Assembly (NCBI RefSeq): GCF_020085105.1
Contig: NC_058062.1
Coordinates: 6,179,945 to 6,243,944 of the forward strand
DNA length: 64,000 bases
From: Siniperca chuatsi
Lineage: Eukaryota > Chordata > Actinopteri > Centrarchiformes > Sinipercidae
Direction: 5' to 3'
Of the stretch, positions 1-13,314 are shown one piece after another. The position numbers and the translations under genes are program-made. Within the stretch, counting starts at the first letter, position 1. Each line of letters opens with the position of its first letter. Below the pieces are notes generated by a model. The model was not told where the DNA came from and made no database searches. It saw only the letters and a list, made by a program, of their open reading frames with translations.

Positions 1-2328
1 GTGACCAACAAGAAGCAGTCTCCACTGTTCAGCGACCGCACTGAGGGCTCCACCAGACGCACCTGGACATGCCGCCTACCTGTCACCGCAGGCAATAGTT
101 AATAAACAAACCTGAGCACAAACACAGTATCGTGATGACACTCATGTACACAGATAAACCAAATCTGACCTTTGATGTGAATGAGCATCAGGCTGCTAAA
201 GGGAGGATAAGACTTGGTGGTCGCAGCATCTGAGGAGGAGATAAAGTTTCCTGATCTGGTAAGATGTGAATCCGCCACGGAGGAGTTCTTGGACTCTGTG
301 TGGGAGGGAAAAGCACATGATAAGGAAGCTGAAGAGGGAAGACAGCAAAAAGAAAGGAAATGAAAAAAGAAAAAAATATTCCCACTCACTCTTCTCTGCT
401 TGGATCCTCTCCTCAGTAGCTGTGTTAACTCTCTCTCCCATGTAGTCCTGCCTGATGTCCTCCCTGGCAGCGAGAGCCCTCAGAGGGTTTCTGGAGCCCT
501 GAGTCCGACGGGACGGACGCACCGACCGCCTGTGCTCTGCTACTGCCGAGGTCAGCCTGCACCACACGCGCACAACAAATACGGTTTCACACAGACAGTA
601 TAGACTGTCTCCATGAGGTTATTATATTTAATCGCTAATGATTGTGTATGCAAATCATACAAATTACTACTGTGACATTGTTGTGATTGGGGCCAGTATG
701 TATCAGAGTAAATTTTGGTCTTTAGTGCATAAAAATGTTATAATTTTGCTCTTATTCCAAGAACTGAAATTGCAATCAATACTTTTTGAGGGAGTTTCGA
801 AATTATTTCAGAGAGCTCTGGAAGTTTTACTAACCCTGTTAGGAGTCACCAGCAGATGGCTGTATTAAATGCACAGAGGAAGAGGCTACACTTAGCAACA
901 AAGACAAGATATGAAAAAGATACAAGGTCTGTTCCAATACCACACAACATGGAAGAGTCGGAATCATCCATATCGCGACATGATGGATTCAGCACATAAA
1001 CCACATGTATATCAATTTAGAAAAGCGTAATATTTATCATATTGGCTGAGCTATAAAATACAAGAATTTTGGTGAATTTAAAAGCAAAGAAAGCATAGAC
1101 ATGACTCACTGTAAAAACAACCCCAAAACAGAAGGGTGCAGCTTCCCTCTACCACATCCCTGAATATTTAAGATATTTATAATACAGCGATAGCAAAGGC
1201 CAATAATCTTACAATCTGCGGTCAAACCAGGCTCACATGGGTGTGTTGGTCTGGCAGAGGACACCCAGGTCCTGCTCACTCTCTGTGGCAGCACAATCTC
1301 CACAGGGTGGCGGGGCGCAGGCAGAGGGAGGTGACAGATCTCCGTCAGACGTGTTTGATTCATCCACAGGCGTCTCCTCCTTCACCTCATGCGGAGTCAC
1401 TGAGAGTAGAGAGCTCTGTGGAGCTGCCGGGGGGACGGGACAGAAAGTGTAAACTTAACTTACTTAAGATTTACACAATTTATATCAATGAGCCTTTACA
1501 TGATTTATATATGTATTTCTTTGTAACTAGTTTCTGGGATTTGTTGGGTCTCTGTAATTAATATTATAAAAAGTACGGTCTAGACCTGCTCTATAGGAAA
1601 AGCGCAATGAGATAACTTCTGTTATGAATTGGCGCTATATAAATAAAATTGAATTGAATTGAACCTTCAAACTGCAACACAGACAGTCAGAGACACAAAC
1701 CTACCGAGGTTGAGTTTAAAGATGCAAAGATTATGGGAGTAAAGAGAGTGAGTAAACCAGTGCAAGTAAACTCACCACTCTTGGCCATATGTCCGGCTTC
1801 TTGCTCGTTCCGTTCCTGCTGTGCATTCATTTCCTCGGCTTCGTCCATCTGAAGCTCATCCTTGACTCCCTTCGCCTACACAGCCAGAGAAACAGACGTG
1901 TTAATGTAAGATTCAAGCATCAAAAATATTAAAAGATTTAAAGAAATGCCGGCCTGCATCACCTTCTGTCTCCACTGAGGCTGAATCTGGTTCTTGGTAG
2001 GAGAGGCGACTTCTTGTGCCTCAAAGGACAGATTTGTCTGAGGATGAAGTGAAAACAGAAAAACATGGATAAAAAGGTATCAGGTGAGTCCTTCATTGTA
2101 CGAGAGTGAGGGGAGATGTCGTTAGGGATGTGCATGACCGGTGGAAAAAATATAATGCGGAACAAAAGTTGAATGAATCTGATTCATTTGGAGATAATAA
2201 ACAAGAGTGCTCAGAAGCTAACAAGGCTATCAAATGTATTCAGGCAGCAAAACATCACATACAAGTACAAGATGTACTTTCAAACTGTTTCTATTAGCAT
2301 TATATATATTTATATATATATAATGCTA

Positions 2329-2359
<31 letters not shown>

Positions 2360-5300
2360 CATATACATATATATACACATATACATATATATATACATAT
2401 ACATATATACACACACACACACACGCACACACACACACACTGTATAGTGGATGATATCATTATATTATAGTTAGAGCCTATAGGTTCTGTTCAGTGTTTC
2501 TGCCTGTTAAAAGGAAGTTTTTCCTTGCCTCCGTCGCCAAGTGCTTGCACATGGTGGGAATTGTTGGGTTTCTGTAAATAATATTATAAAGAGTACGGTC
2601 TAGACCTGCTCTATAGGAAAAGTGGAATGAGATCATTTCTGTTATTAATTGCCGCTATACAAATAAAATTGAATTATTGCATCAATGTTTTGCTGATTTT
2701 GCCGCTATTGTCATTTCAGTGCCGTAGCAGTTGACAATTAGCCTTCTAGCTAACACTGGCACATTGACAGAAACACTGATTAATGTGCATTGTAATTATA
2801 ATTACATGACTTATTGTGTCTAAAAAGTTTAACTTGCATTTTTCATTTGAGCAACAGAACTCAAACTTGGTATTTCTTTGTAACTAGTTTCTCCAGTATT
2901 GTTGCAGGTCCAATTGGGGAGGTTGGGTGCGGTGGTCCGACATTTTTTTTTTATTTCCAACAAGGGGAATCACAGATAAAGTTTAGAAACCAGTGCAAGA
3001 GAAAGTATGAGAGTAAGAGCACAGAATTAACAGAAACAACATGGAAACTGTAAAGTTAGAGTTGCGATGTATCACTTATAAAAAAAGGATCATTTTCACA
3101 CAAAAAGCACTCTGCAGGTGACAGTTGACTCGTTAGCGTGATTGAAACTTCCAACATCATCTGTAAAAATCACAGCCTCCTGAAAGTGTGCGCTGAAAAA
3201 ACTTTTCACTGCATACAAAACACTGCAAAACCAAAAAGCGATAATTAATCTGCCATGCATCGGCTCAAACAGTTACCTGATTGAAACACATGATATATTG
3301 GGGTGTACTGCTAGAATAGACAGAGGCAAAGACGGGTCCCTGGGAGAGAACATGAATTAGAAGAAAGAGGGGCAGGCTAAAGCTATTGTAAAATTAGTAA
3401 TGGAGATAATAATGGAGACTTAGACCGATCTATGCATTTCAAAGCATTAGTTGAGGACTTACCCAGCACTGAGGGTTGACACTCTCCACATAAAGGTTTT
3501 CTGTCTCTTCCTGCAGAGGGCAGAATGGGGGTGGACGACACAGGAGGATAGATAAAAAAAATAAGAGTAAACAAATTAAAATGTTCCTCGAAGTATAAAA
3601 TTAAATTAAATGAATAGAACGGGAAAAGAAGAGTAAAATGAATACACACACATACACGTACACACACACACTGTCACTATGGTGCAGCTGAGATCAGAAG
3701 GTCATAAAAGGGTCAACATTTAACCACCAGAATAATCAGTCTGTTTACATTCCACATCCTGTTCTGAGACAGTCAAACCCACATCAGCACATAAACACTA
3801 ACTGGTCTAGATATATTCCCCAGTAACTTAAGTCTGATCTCAAGACATTTAGCACCTACCAAATCCAGAGTGCTGTTGCTAAGAGATGCTATATCTGGTT
3901 TCATTGGAATGACAAATACACTGATCTAACCACTGCCCTCTTCTCCTTCTGGATTCAAGGAAGGCAGAAAGAATAAACCCAATAACCTCTACATGCAATT
4001 TTCTCCACGGGCCGCTTTTCCAGAGAGTTTAGATGCAAAAATCTGTGACATTTTGTATTGGTTTCTAATATGATTCAACGTGTTTAAAGAAAAGTGTAAG
4101 AAAAGTCAAGTGTAATTTTTCTTGATACCGGTGGAGTGACCTGCCATATGCACTCCTGAAGACAAGACGTTACTGATACAATGGAGATTAGGTCACAGCA
4201 GCAGCAAAAGTATTTGTTTTGCTTTAAATATTTTTATTTATCTATTTTTAGGATTCGCTTTGGGGTGGCATAGCAATCGTCATTTTTTTCTGTCTGGTGC
4301 TGCGTCATAGACCGAACAGTCGCTATTTCAGATCACTCACTCTTTCATTCAATCATTCATGCAACTGTGTTTCTGACATGGCATGAAAGGAGCCTGTGTT
4401 TTATACAATCAGTAAGGTGACAGGGTATTTGCTTATGGCTTAGGTATGGATATATTATCTGAAATAAGCCCAGAATAGTCCTGTGGTGATAGTAGTGACA
4501 AATTTCCCTATTTGAAAGAAACAAGTTGAGAAGTAGAAAAGCAACTGGGAATTTCAGTCCACATTAAAATACACTATGTTGATGTGCACATGCAAAAATG
4601 TTGTGTTTCGACTTAAAAATGCCATAACTAATCAAAGTTAATGTTCTTCCTGCACAACACATAAAATCAAGGGTGTAGGTTTGGTTTCAGAAGTCAAGAA
4701 AATCAGAGGTTCTTAAAAAATTGATAAAAACTTTTAAATATATGAATGCTATTTCCTTCCTGACCGCACAGTAATACTTGAAAGACCTAGATGAACATAT
4801 CAACATCTCTCTTCTCACCTCTGGATTTTGGCAGCTTGTGAAGATTCTGTTTAGAGAGAAGTTAGTGAGTAAATCAAACTGAAACCTCAAAAGTGAGGGG
4901 GACAAAAACAGGAGCTGTGAAAATACGGCTTTACATAAAATGTTGGAGGGCTGACTGAACAATATGCATGTCTGGTTCTCTGCAGGAGATGGACCCGCCC
5001 TCTGATTTTTTCTTGCAGAGAACCAGTGCGTATTGTCAGTGTCGGGTGGCCTGTGGTGGCCAGGGTTTAGTCTGTGCTGGCCATAGACTAAAGCCACCAC
5101 TGGAAACCCATTGGCTGGCTCTGCCATTGCAGACTAGAGACTGCATGACTTGTTAAAGATGGACGCTCCTTGCTGGGTTGACTCCACTGCTGTCAACTTT
5201 ATCCCTCTCTGCTGACAGTCTGAAACCCACTGGCTCCAGACTGGACTCTCAAAGGATTAGAGATTATGGAGGGGCAAAGCAATGGCAATTACAAAGAGTT

Positions 5301-8300
5301 GCCCCTTTACATACAAGAGGTCAACCTTTGGCAGAGCAGCAGCTGATTCTGCAGCTGCGATTTGGTCCACTGAGATTCTCATCAGAGACCTTTACAGTAT
5401 GGCCTATCTTTGTTTCTTACCTTACTTCTGCTGGTGTTGGCTGTCTCCTGAAGTTTAATGGTGCCATCTTCCAGTGTGACCTGAACATGTCCCATGGCTG
5501 TGGTTTCTTCATTCATCTTCCTCACACTCTCTTCCTCATTCTGTTGCCTTTTGAACAGATCACATAAAATATAAACCATAGAACATATCAAAATACTAAA
5601 CAAAAACTGTATTCCACTTCAGTTTGCAATCTAAAACTGCTGAGAGCTGATGTTTGTGCTGGTGACATCTGTAAATTTGATCATTTTTGTAGCTCCAAAT
5701 ATCTGAACTACTTAATGTTCCCCAAGCACATTCATGTATACTTCAAAATGTCACATAACAATCAGAGCAAAACCTTCCTGATTTAAAATTCTTCTTATAA
5801 TGAGGCATGTATCAGCCCATCTAACTTAATTTCTGACACTTACTGAACTCTCCCAGTAGTATCCGAGCTGTGTTCCACAGAGGAAACCAGCTGTTCCTGT
5901 GGCTTGGTCCAGCTGTTCCTCTCCTCCTGAGGAGCGTCCTGCTCTGACAAGGCTCTTACTGGTGTACAGGAAACGGTTTCCCTCCTGGTTCGAGCCCTCT
6001 GCCTCCAGGGAGCGGCAGTCAGCGAGCCTCCCTCCACACCTGAAGCCTCACGTCTCTCTCTCTGTGATGCTACAGAAATGTCCTGCCGCTCTGTGCTCTT
6101 CATCCCTTGTAACCCTGCTTCTTCACAACCTCCACCATTCTGTTCATAGCTGAACGGTGCATCCATCTGACCGCCCTCCATCCTGCTCCACTCTGAGCCT
6201 CCAGAGCAGCTCTTCTTCAGGATTCCTCTCAAGCCTGGCTCGGAGTCGTGACGCAGCAGGCCCTGCTGGGTGGGGCCACCAGGCTCCCCAGGCACAGGGC
6301 CGGTGTCAGGTCTTGGCAGGGAAAGGCGTAGCTCACTGGGTTTTAGGTTGACAGACGAGGCCTGCTGTCTGTCGGACAGATGAGGGGACAAACTGAAGGC
6401 AGGAAGCTGTACGGGGCCTTTCTGCAGCTGAACACAGATAAAGCACAAAGGTGAGATACAGGTACAGATAACTGTTCAAAATGTACTTGATTTAGAAACA
6501 TGCTATACATTCAGAGAGGGTATATATCAACTTTTTTAACCAAATGAGGCAACATGTAATATACATATACAGTAGTTTGATCAGACTATATTGTTTTGGC
6601 TCGTCTACTCACCAGGCTGACCTCCTCCACAGTGATGGGCTGTGTGCGGTACCGAGCCCCCTTCTGCCTTCGTCTCTCTGGGGGCCCGTCAGCAGGGCCG
6701 CCCCCCTGCCTCCCCGGCAGGGAAAGTTTGTTGAAGAGGGCCAGCTTCTCACTCATGCTCAGCTTGCAGCTCTCATCGCTATCCTCCACTGACTCAGCCT
6801 GCACGGACTGGGACTCCACTGGTGGTGCTGGTTTGGGGGCGCTGCAGGGAAACATGAATTTACATGATATAAAGCAGGCTTATAATTACAAGATAAGGCT
6901 TATTATGAGTCAATCCCACGTGCACCGTCCTGCTGCCCCAAATACTCACTAAAGCACCAAATGTGTATTAATCTGCCGCTGAAAATAGTCCCCAACAAAT
7001 GCACTTTGTACTTCTGTTTGAGTAACATTTGCTAAAAGCTACAGTGCCCATCTGTTTTAGGAAATTACAGATAAAGAAAAAATGAAGCTATATATTTGTG
7101 ACCTGTTTTTAAAGATTTACATCCTCAGTAGATACACCTGGGCTTGTGTCTGAGTGTCACAGACAGAGTAGGGAAGTAGTAAGTATTAAAAAATGATTAC
7201 CAACCTTTTTACCACATGACCTGTTAAAAAGAAGCAACATACTATATGTTGCATATATAAATGAGTTGTGGACATTGTCATTTTCATTCATCTGATTTTT
7301 GTTTTACCTTTTTAGAGGTACAACTATCCGGTATTTCACAAAGAAATCTAAATTTTGTTTAGCAGATCTATGTATTTTCTTCTTTCTTATCCTGTTAATC
7401 GTGACCCCCAAATTTATCTTGAAGTGGTCCAAACTTACAGGGTGGAAAACAATCTAAACTCATCAACAAATTCTCTAATTTCCAGTTTGAATTACTTTTG
7501 TTAAAAACTACAAAACCCAGCTATTTTAGGAAATTAAAAAATGAAACTATACAGTATATTTATGATCTGTTTGTCATTGTTGGTTTTGGTCCTTTTATGG
7601 GATTTGTTGACAATAAGAAAAATATAGAATAATGGCAGCTTTGCCCTCTAAAATATGAGAAGGGCATCCCCAAACGGCTAAGCTAAAAACAACAACTATG
7701 GAACAAATTTGTGGTGTTATGCCAACATCAGCTTGTCCTGTGCATAAAACTGTTTAGAATCCAACCAGATTCCCATGAAATATGCTTCTATATATGTATC
7801 CCAATTACTGAAGCTGAAATCTCCCTCCGTCTGGCCACTAGGCTTCCCCACCTGATTGCCACGATTTCCTCACAGGTGATTGGCTGAGTTAGAAACCGAT
7901 GGTCGTTGCCACGGCGCACCCTGCGCTCATGACAGACGCTGCCTGAGCGAGGCTTCAGGAAGGCAGAGGCCTCGGGGGCAGCAGACTTCTCCAGCTCCTA
8001 CAGAGGAGGCGGGTAACATGTTAATATCAACACATGACATTTGGGTCAATGGGGCCTTTTTTTCACAGGTGGACCCCAACATTCAGGTCAAATAGCAGCT
8101 TCAATCAACAGCCTCGAGCTGCTAAATAAGTAATAAGGGTGACCACAAAAATGGCAGCGAAAATTCCCTCTCCTGATGTCTCCCGTTCTATTTGTATGGA
8201 CAGATGGAGGGAGGGGAAGCGGGTTGGACAGCCGGTGAATAAAGCAGCTAGCTGTAAGGTAGAGCGCCTTGGCTCCATGGATTGAATGCCAGCACAACAG

Positions 8301-11300
8301 GTCAGAGTGTAACCAGAGCTCTGCTGGCTTCAGTTACCTCTCGCCTGCCTCCACAGAGAAGCAGGCTAATTATAACACCGCTGCTATGGTTGTTAATGGT
8401 AATACACTGTCTGCCACATTTTCACCTGATGCTTCCTGACTAAAACTGTGCAGGAGGTGAAATGTAGGAATGAACATTGGTAACTGTTGAGGAGAAAATC
8501 CACAATCATCTTTCATCTTCTGTATAGGGACAAAAAAAAACTTCCGGACTGTTCCGGGTGTGTATTTATGACTCTATATATTTAGTCTTTCTTTTAATAA
8601 GTACAGACTATAGCATCGAATTAAACTGTGGATCCGGACACAGCACCTGTTCGACCATTCATATCCCTCAGCATGATCAGGCTGTGTTCTGCGTGCTCAG
8701 CACTGACTCACCATGCGTCTCGGACTGTAAGGTGAGCAGCTGAGGTGACTGTCGATGACGGACGGAGCTTTCTCTTTAAGATGTTCAATATATTCCTCAA
8801 CAATTTATCACCAGTCCATAATATTAGCTTTTAATCTAGTGAGGGACATCACATTATTAGATACGTTTCAGTTTGCAGTTACATATCAGCAGCAATTCTG
8901 GTTAGACAAGTTCATCTAGGATCTGACATTCAGATAACAGCTGAATTGTCATGAGTAAACTTTTAAAAAAAACTTTTCAGCTGTGACTGTACATGAATGT
9001 CTCACATCACATTAGACGGAGAAGCAGGGAATGGCCACGGACTGACTTCCACGATCTCCACACAGAATCATTTTTAGCAGCAGGCATTAGGACAGAGACA
9101 GAGAAAATGAACAGCAATAAAGATCCCGTGTCAGTGCTGAGACTAACATAGACTCACTTTAAACAAAGACATCTTGGCTGCCACACTCATTTTGGCTCGG
9201 TCATCTGTTTTCACATCAGCTGCGAGGGGAAAAAAGACATAAATCATCATGTCATGGTTTGCAAATAAACATACTGACTATCTGACAGTTATCAGCAGTT
9301 AAGAAAGGTGCTAGTGGTCAAACAGGCTTTGAAATGAACACTGATTACCAGAAAAATGCTGGCGAAGAAATGTCATTTCTGTAAGTAATTACGCTTTAGT
9401 TGAGTATTTCTATTTTCTGCTACTTTATACTTCTACTTCATGATATTTCAGCTGGAAATGCATTCCTTTTTACTCCACTTTATTTATCTGACAGCTATAG
9501 TGACTAGTTTCATTTCACATTAAGTTTGTACATAATAAGACACACAATGATCTTATAAAATACAATACATTGTTAAAGATTATACAAAAGTTTGGGGTCC
9601 CATAGTCACGTTTTAGATGTCTATGAGTTGTTAGTATACTTGGATAAAGTAAAATTATCCAACATTTCACAAAAAAGTAAAGATTGTTAGCAAAAATTGT
9701 AGCAAAACTTTGATTTTTCTTCTTTAGCACCCCATTAATCATCTCACGACCCCTCAGATGGATCTTGTGAGGAGGCCTTACCTTAGGTAGGGAACCACTG
9801 GACTAAACTACCAATCTGTATATAAAGTTGTTATAACTCGCCCTCGAGCAGCTACAACAGTAAAATGCTTACACACTGATGCATCATTATTAACAATACT
9901 ACAGTACTTTTACTTTTGATACTTTAAGTACATTTTGCTGATAATACTTCTGTACTTTTAGCCTGATCATATAACAGGCTATGGAAGCAGGGCTGTATTT
10001 AACCAGCACATAGAACAAGTAAGCGTTCTATCAGGACACTATGAGACTTGATGAGCCTTGAGACTGATCCCTTGGTGTGAGGCCATGGGCCATCTCACAC
10101 CTGGCAGACAGAAACACCACACTAATGTCTCTGATCTGGAGAAGCTAAACAACAAGCCTGTTAGAAGATGAAACTCCTCCCTGCCAGTTCATTGGAAAAA
10201 AGCAAATGTGAAAAACAAATGTAAACAAGCCACATTTTAGAGCATCCACGCTTTAAAAGTCTGTCTTAAGTGAATCCTTGACGTATGTTGTATTTGTGGA
10301 GTTAATACACAGAAGCGTAAGGCACAGAAAAACATTATGACATATGAGCTGAAATTAGTCCAAATAGTAATAAAAACTAGATTTATGTTGGTGAAATCTG
10401 TCATCACTGAGGAGATTAACTATGTGAGCCTAAAAATATAACCTGATTTATTTCATGAACTATTAAATGAGTTTAAGGAGGCAGCTGCGCAAGTTGGATG
10501 CACGTTCCAAATATTTGTTTTGTACGCAACATGTGGAGAGAATGAATATTTTTCCGAGGTCTATGTTCCTTCTGTCGGCTCTTAGTATCTCATGTGAGAT
10601 ATGAGATGCAACTTTTTCCCTCCTGCTGTCATTCTCATTGTGTTTTCGTCATTGTGTTGTCAGTGGTTGTTAAATTGTTTGTGTCTAAACACAATAACAA
10701 ACCGTATGATCCAAGCCAGGCGGGAACACCGCTTTACCTTTACAGTTCTCCTCTTCCTCTGCGTCCAACAGCCTAGAAGAGTGAAAAGAGGCAAAACATC
10801 ATGTCACCAGATGAAATACGAACAGGGAGGTGATGTGGACTTAAATCTCCGGCTCCTGTGCGCTCTCTTCCAGGTCCTGCTTCGAGCTAACTATGAATGT
10901 CTTTGTGCCTCTGTATGCAGCTCACACAATCAAGATACTGTGTCATATTTGCATGCAAACACATGCAAACCACACCACCCTTGGCCATTTATGTAAAGGT
11001 GCTGCACCTGCCACACCTAAGTGTGACTGCATTTTTATTAGTGAAGAGCAAATATCAAACACAAGCCATCAGTAATTTGAAAGCCTTGTCTGAAAAAACA
11101 CATTATTCAAAATGACTAAATGTAAGTAGGTCATACACTGCTTATGTGCTGCTAATATGTCACTGCAAACAGCATTTTCTTTGGGAAAAACCAAACCAGG
11201 TGCCTCATCTGCAGAGCTCGCACCATGACTACAGCACGCAGTCCCTACCCGCTGCTCTCCTCCATCTCATTGGCTGTGACTGGCTGTGTCCTGAAGCGCT

Positions 11301-13314
11301 CGCTGGTCTTGCGACCGCCACCTGACCCGCCGGGGAGGTAACGCCGGGTGCGCCGCCGGCCCCCCTCAGAGCCCGGCTTCACAGCCAGATCCAGAGAGGA
11401 CGTGGCCCGCCCAGCATCAGGGCAGCTAGTATCCACACAAACAGAGGAGGAGGAGGAAAAGGAAGACGATGTTGAGATGAAGACGAATATTGTCACAGAG
11501 GTACACAGGCTGATAGTGACAGTCTGGATCACACACATGCAGGTGACCCTACACTTTCTCGGGCTGCGCTCTGCTCCCCGTCTGCTGCAGAAGGGCACTT
11601 CTCAACTGGCCCACCGACACCCGAGTGTGGAGCTGCGGGGAATCAAGTCCAAGAGGGACGAGGTACCCCTCCCCACTCAGCAGAGCAGAGTCCTGGGAAC
11701 CCTGCCTGGAGGGGGCGGGAGTTAGGGGAAGGAGGTGAGGATGCAGGAGTGGGGAACGTGGGGTGAGGAACGCTCTCAGAAACAAAAGTACAATCTTGAA
11801 CCTTTCCATCAAGAGCTGCCAAAAATATGTGCAGTTCCAATCACGAAAGGTGCAATGTTGTACCTTTTTTCTGGCAGTAAAGAGTTGCCAGTTCCTTAAT
11901 GCCAGCTCCATGATGGGAAAAGTGTCAGGCTGGGAGAGCACCAACCAAATGCATAAGAAGAATCAGACTGGCTTTAAAATTCCCTGCTGGGACCCACTGA
12001 TTTAGACCGCTCAGTTTTAATTAGTAACAAGGGCAGCAGAGCAACTGGTGAAGTCAAGGATCTGGAGCTGCTGAAAGGTCACTGGTAAGAAGCAGACCAA
12101 GTTTAATAACTGGTAGTATAACCTGCTTGGATTACTGAATGGGTGGATTTACATTGTAAACTTCTGTCAAATGCAAAAAAATGTGTATTAAAAGTTTTTT
12201 AAATACATTCCCATACATGATTGTAAACTCATTCCCTTACTAACTTCTTGTAAGTCTAGAATCAAGACTTATTTGAACTCTAATTTGACCCTTGTCTGGT
12301 GTGAATCTAAAAAGAATAGAATAGAAAGCTGTTCAGTAGCGGTGACTAAAACAAAAGGAAGTGGATCAGACTGTTTTCATGCATCTGAAGAAGAGAGCAA
12401 CCCACTCGTATCCATATTCTGCATCATTTACATACAAAAGATCATGTAATATCCCACCTACATCTTGTATATATAGACTGTACAACTACATGAAATCCTT
12501 TTTTCTTTCTGGTCATGTTACCCTTCTCCTCAGTGATGATATTAATATGATGCTACGCTGTAATTAGCAGTTACTAAAATACTAACTAACCATTGTGCTA
12601 TTTTAGGACACCTACAGTCCTTGACTGATGTCAAGGTGGAAAAGGTCATCGAAGTTAAAAGGCGGACACGTCGCTTTATCGGTGTTTGGACAAATTAAGC
12701 TCAAAACACCTGCTCCCCTCCACATCCAGGCTCACGACCAAGAAAATATACAGACACCTACACTGTGCTGTACCTGCACGACACAAAACCTTCAGTTATT
12801 GATAAGGTCCATTATTTACAGATTTTTAACAAGATGTTTACACAGATTCTATGTAATAAACAAAACGTGTTGTATTTTCAGCTGGAAGAAGACACTGATC
12901 ACCATCAGTAAACAGAGACGAATTCACATATATAATTTTGTTTTGTTGGATTTTATGGAAAAGTTTGCCCTAGTTGAAGACCGTTTCAAGTTTACACACA
13001 ACCGACTCATCCTTCACTCCAGACATGACTCACCTTCTCAAGTGATTGGACTCTGCATGAGCGTCTGCCTCTAATCCATTCGTGACCCCTCGCGTCCTGC
13101 CGTTAACTCTTTCACTGAGGCCATCTGAGTTCAATGCTCCTCTGTGGGCTTGGGTCGCTGGGTCGTGCACCTCTTTCCCATCCCTCCTCACCCACTTGGA
13201 AGGTAGCTCCTCCATGTTGCCATAGCGTTCGGCCAGTTCTCGCCTCCTCTCAGCTTTGTAACGAGCGATCCGCTCTGATCTGGGCTCCGGGACTGGGTTC
13301 TCCATGGCGTCCAT
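1..13314 (-). CDS. svil: supervillin, N-terminal half (partial, continues beyond the left edge)
   Basis: Supervillin is a membrane-associated actin and myosin II binding protein of the villin/gelsolin superfamily. Phase-consistent exons (minus, 5' to 3'): 13314-13034, 11705-11555, about 11376-11249, 10772-10738, 9219-9158, 7997-7852, 6841-6613, 6427-5844, 5547-5421, 3510-3463, 3339-3277, 2037-1963, 1875-1776, 1423-1280, 542-390, 229-170, 79-1. Family marks: [20 protein letters not shown] near the N terminus, RAKMSVAAK, the repeated xRTQPVT / LTQPIT / YRTQPIT motif, [20 protein letters not shown], and LNSGDCFLL entering the gelsolin-like part. The 584 bp exon encodes a low-complexity Ser/Gln/Arg region. 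The start is ATG 13314 in context GGGACTATGG. The 5' edge of the 11249 exon (acceptor near 11377) and the 1280 donor are the least certain joints. Teleosts have several svil paralogues and I cannot say which one this is. Introns hold mainly repeats. Confidence 0.88.
1535..1663 (+). repeat. L2/Maui-like LINE 3' tail (or SINE sharing it)
   Basis: The segment contains the tail phrase GTACGGTCTAGACCTGCTCT followed by GGCGCTATATAAATAAAATT and GAATT iterations, a 3' end shared by many fish L2-type LINEs and their SINEs. It lies in a svil intron in plus orientation, opposite to the gene. Family assignment rests on recall of the tail. Confidence 0.75.
2300..2441. repeat. compound (TA)n/(CA)n microsatellite
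   Basis: An alternating TA tract passes through TACATA units into a CA tract, in a svil intron. Short open frames across it are repeat artefacts. Confidence 0.95.
2485..2672 (+). repeat. second L2/Maui-like LINE 3' tail
   Basis: This is a longer copy of the same tail as at 1535-1663. It includes the upstream part GTTAAAAGGAAGTTTTTCC and CGCCAAGTGCTTGC, then the GTACGGTCTAGACC block and an AATAAAATTGAATT end. It has the same orientation as the first copy, about 1 kb away in the next svil intron. Confidence 0.8.
3511..5420. other. large svil intron, no recognised gene
   Basis: This intron separates the svil exons 5547-5421 and 3510-3463, which join in phase 0. I see no confident exon or full repeat in it. 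A 28-base candidate exon at 4819-4846 has splice-like ends but the wrong phase (see rejected items). Confidence 0.6.
7020..7600. repeat. pair of diverged direct repeats in a svil intron
   Basis: The stretch around 7040-7100 (ATCTGTTTTAGGAAATTA then GAAGCTATATATTTGTGACC) recurs in diverged form near 7510-7575 (CAGCTATTTTAGGAAATTA then GAAACTATACAGTATATTT). Between them lies a segment ending in GTGACCCCCAAATTTATC, which resembles the 'GACCCCT' repeat at 9.75 and 36.2 kb. It is probably an old dispersed element. Confidence 0.5.
9390..9990. repeat. decayed MITE-like element (tracts of TACTTTTACTT)
   Basis: The segment has the phrase composition of the better preserved element at 32,281-32,859 (CTTTAGTTGAGTATTT, CTTCATGATATTTCA, TACTTTTACTTTTGATAC). 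It is interrupted by another repeat ending near 9780 (AGGTAGGGAACCACTGG). It lies in a svil intron; its ends are not clear. Confidence 0.5.

Noticed and set aside
2173-2454. 93-codon frame rich in Tyr-Ile and Thr-His
   Set aside because: It is a translation of the TA/CA microsatellite.
4819-4846. 28-base candidate svil exon flanked by CTAAACAG and GTGAGA
   Set aside because: Its length breaks the frame between the exons at 5547-5421 and 3510-3463, which otherwise join in phase 0 and read sensibly (SRSK then [16 protein letters not shown]).
5899-6351. Plus-strand open frames over the large svil exon
   Set aside because: They are antisense shadows of the 584 bp coding exon on the minus strand, whose translation matches supervillin-like sequence and joins in phase.
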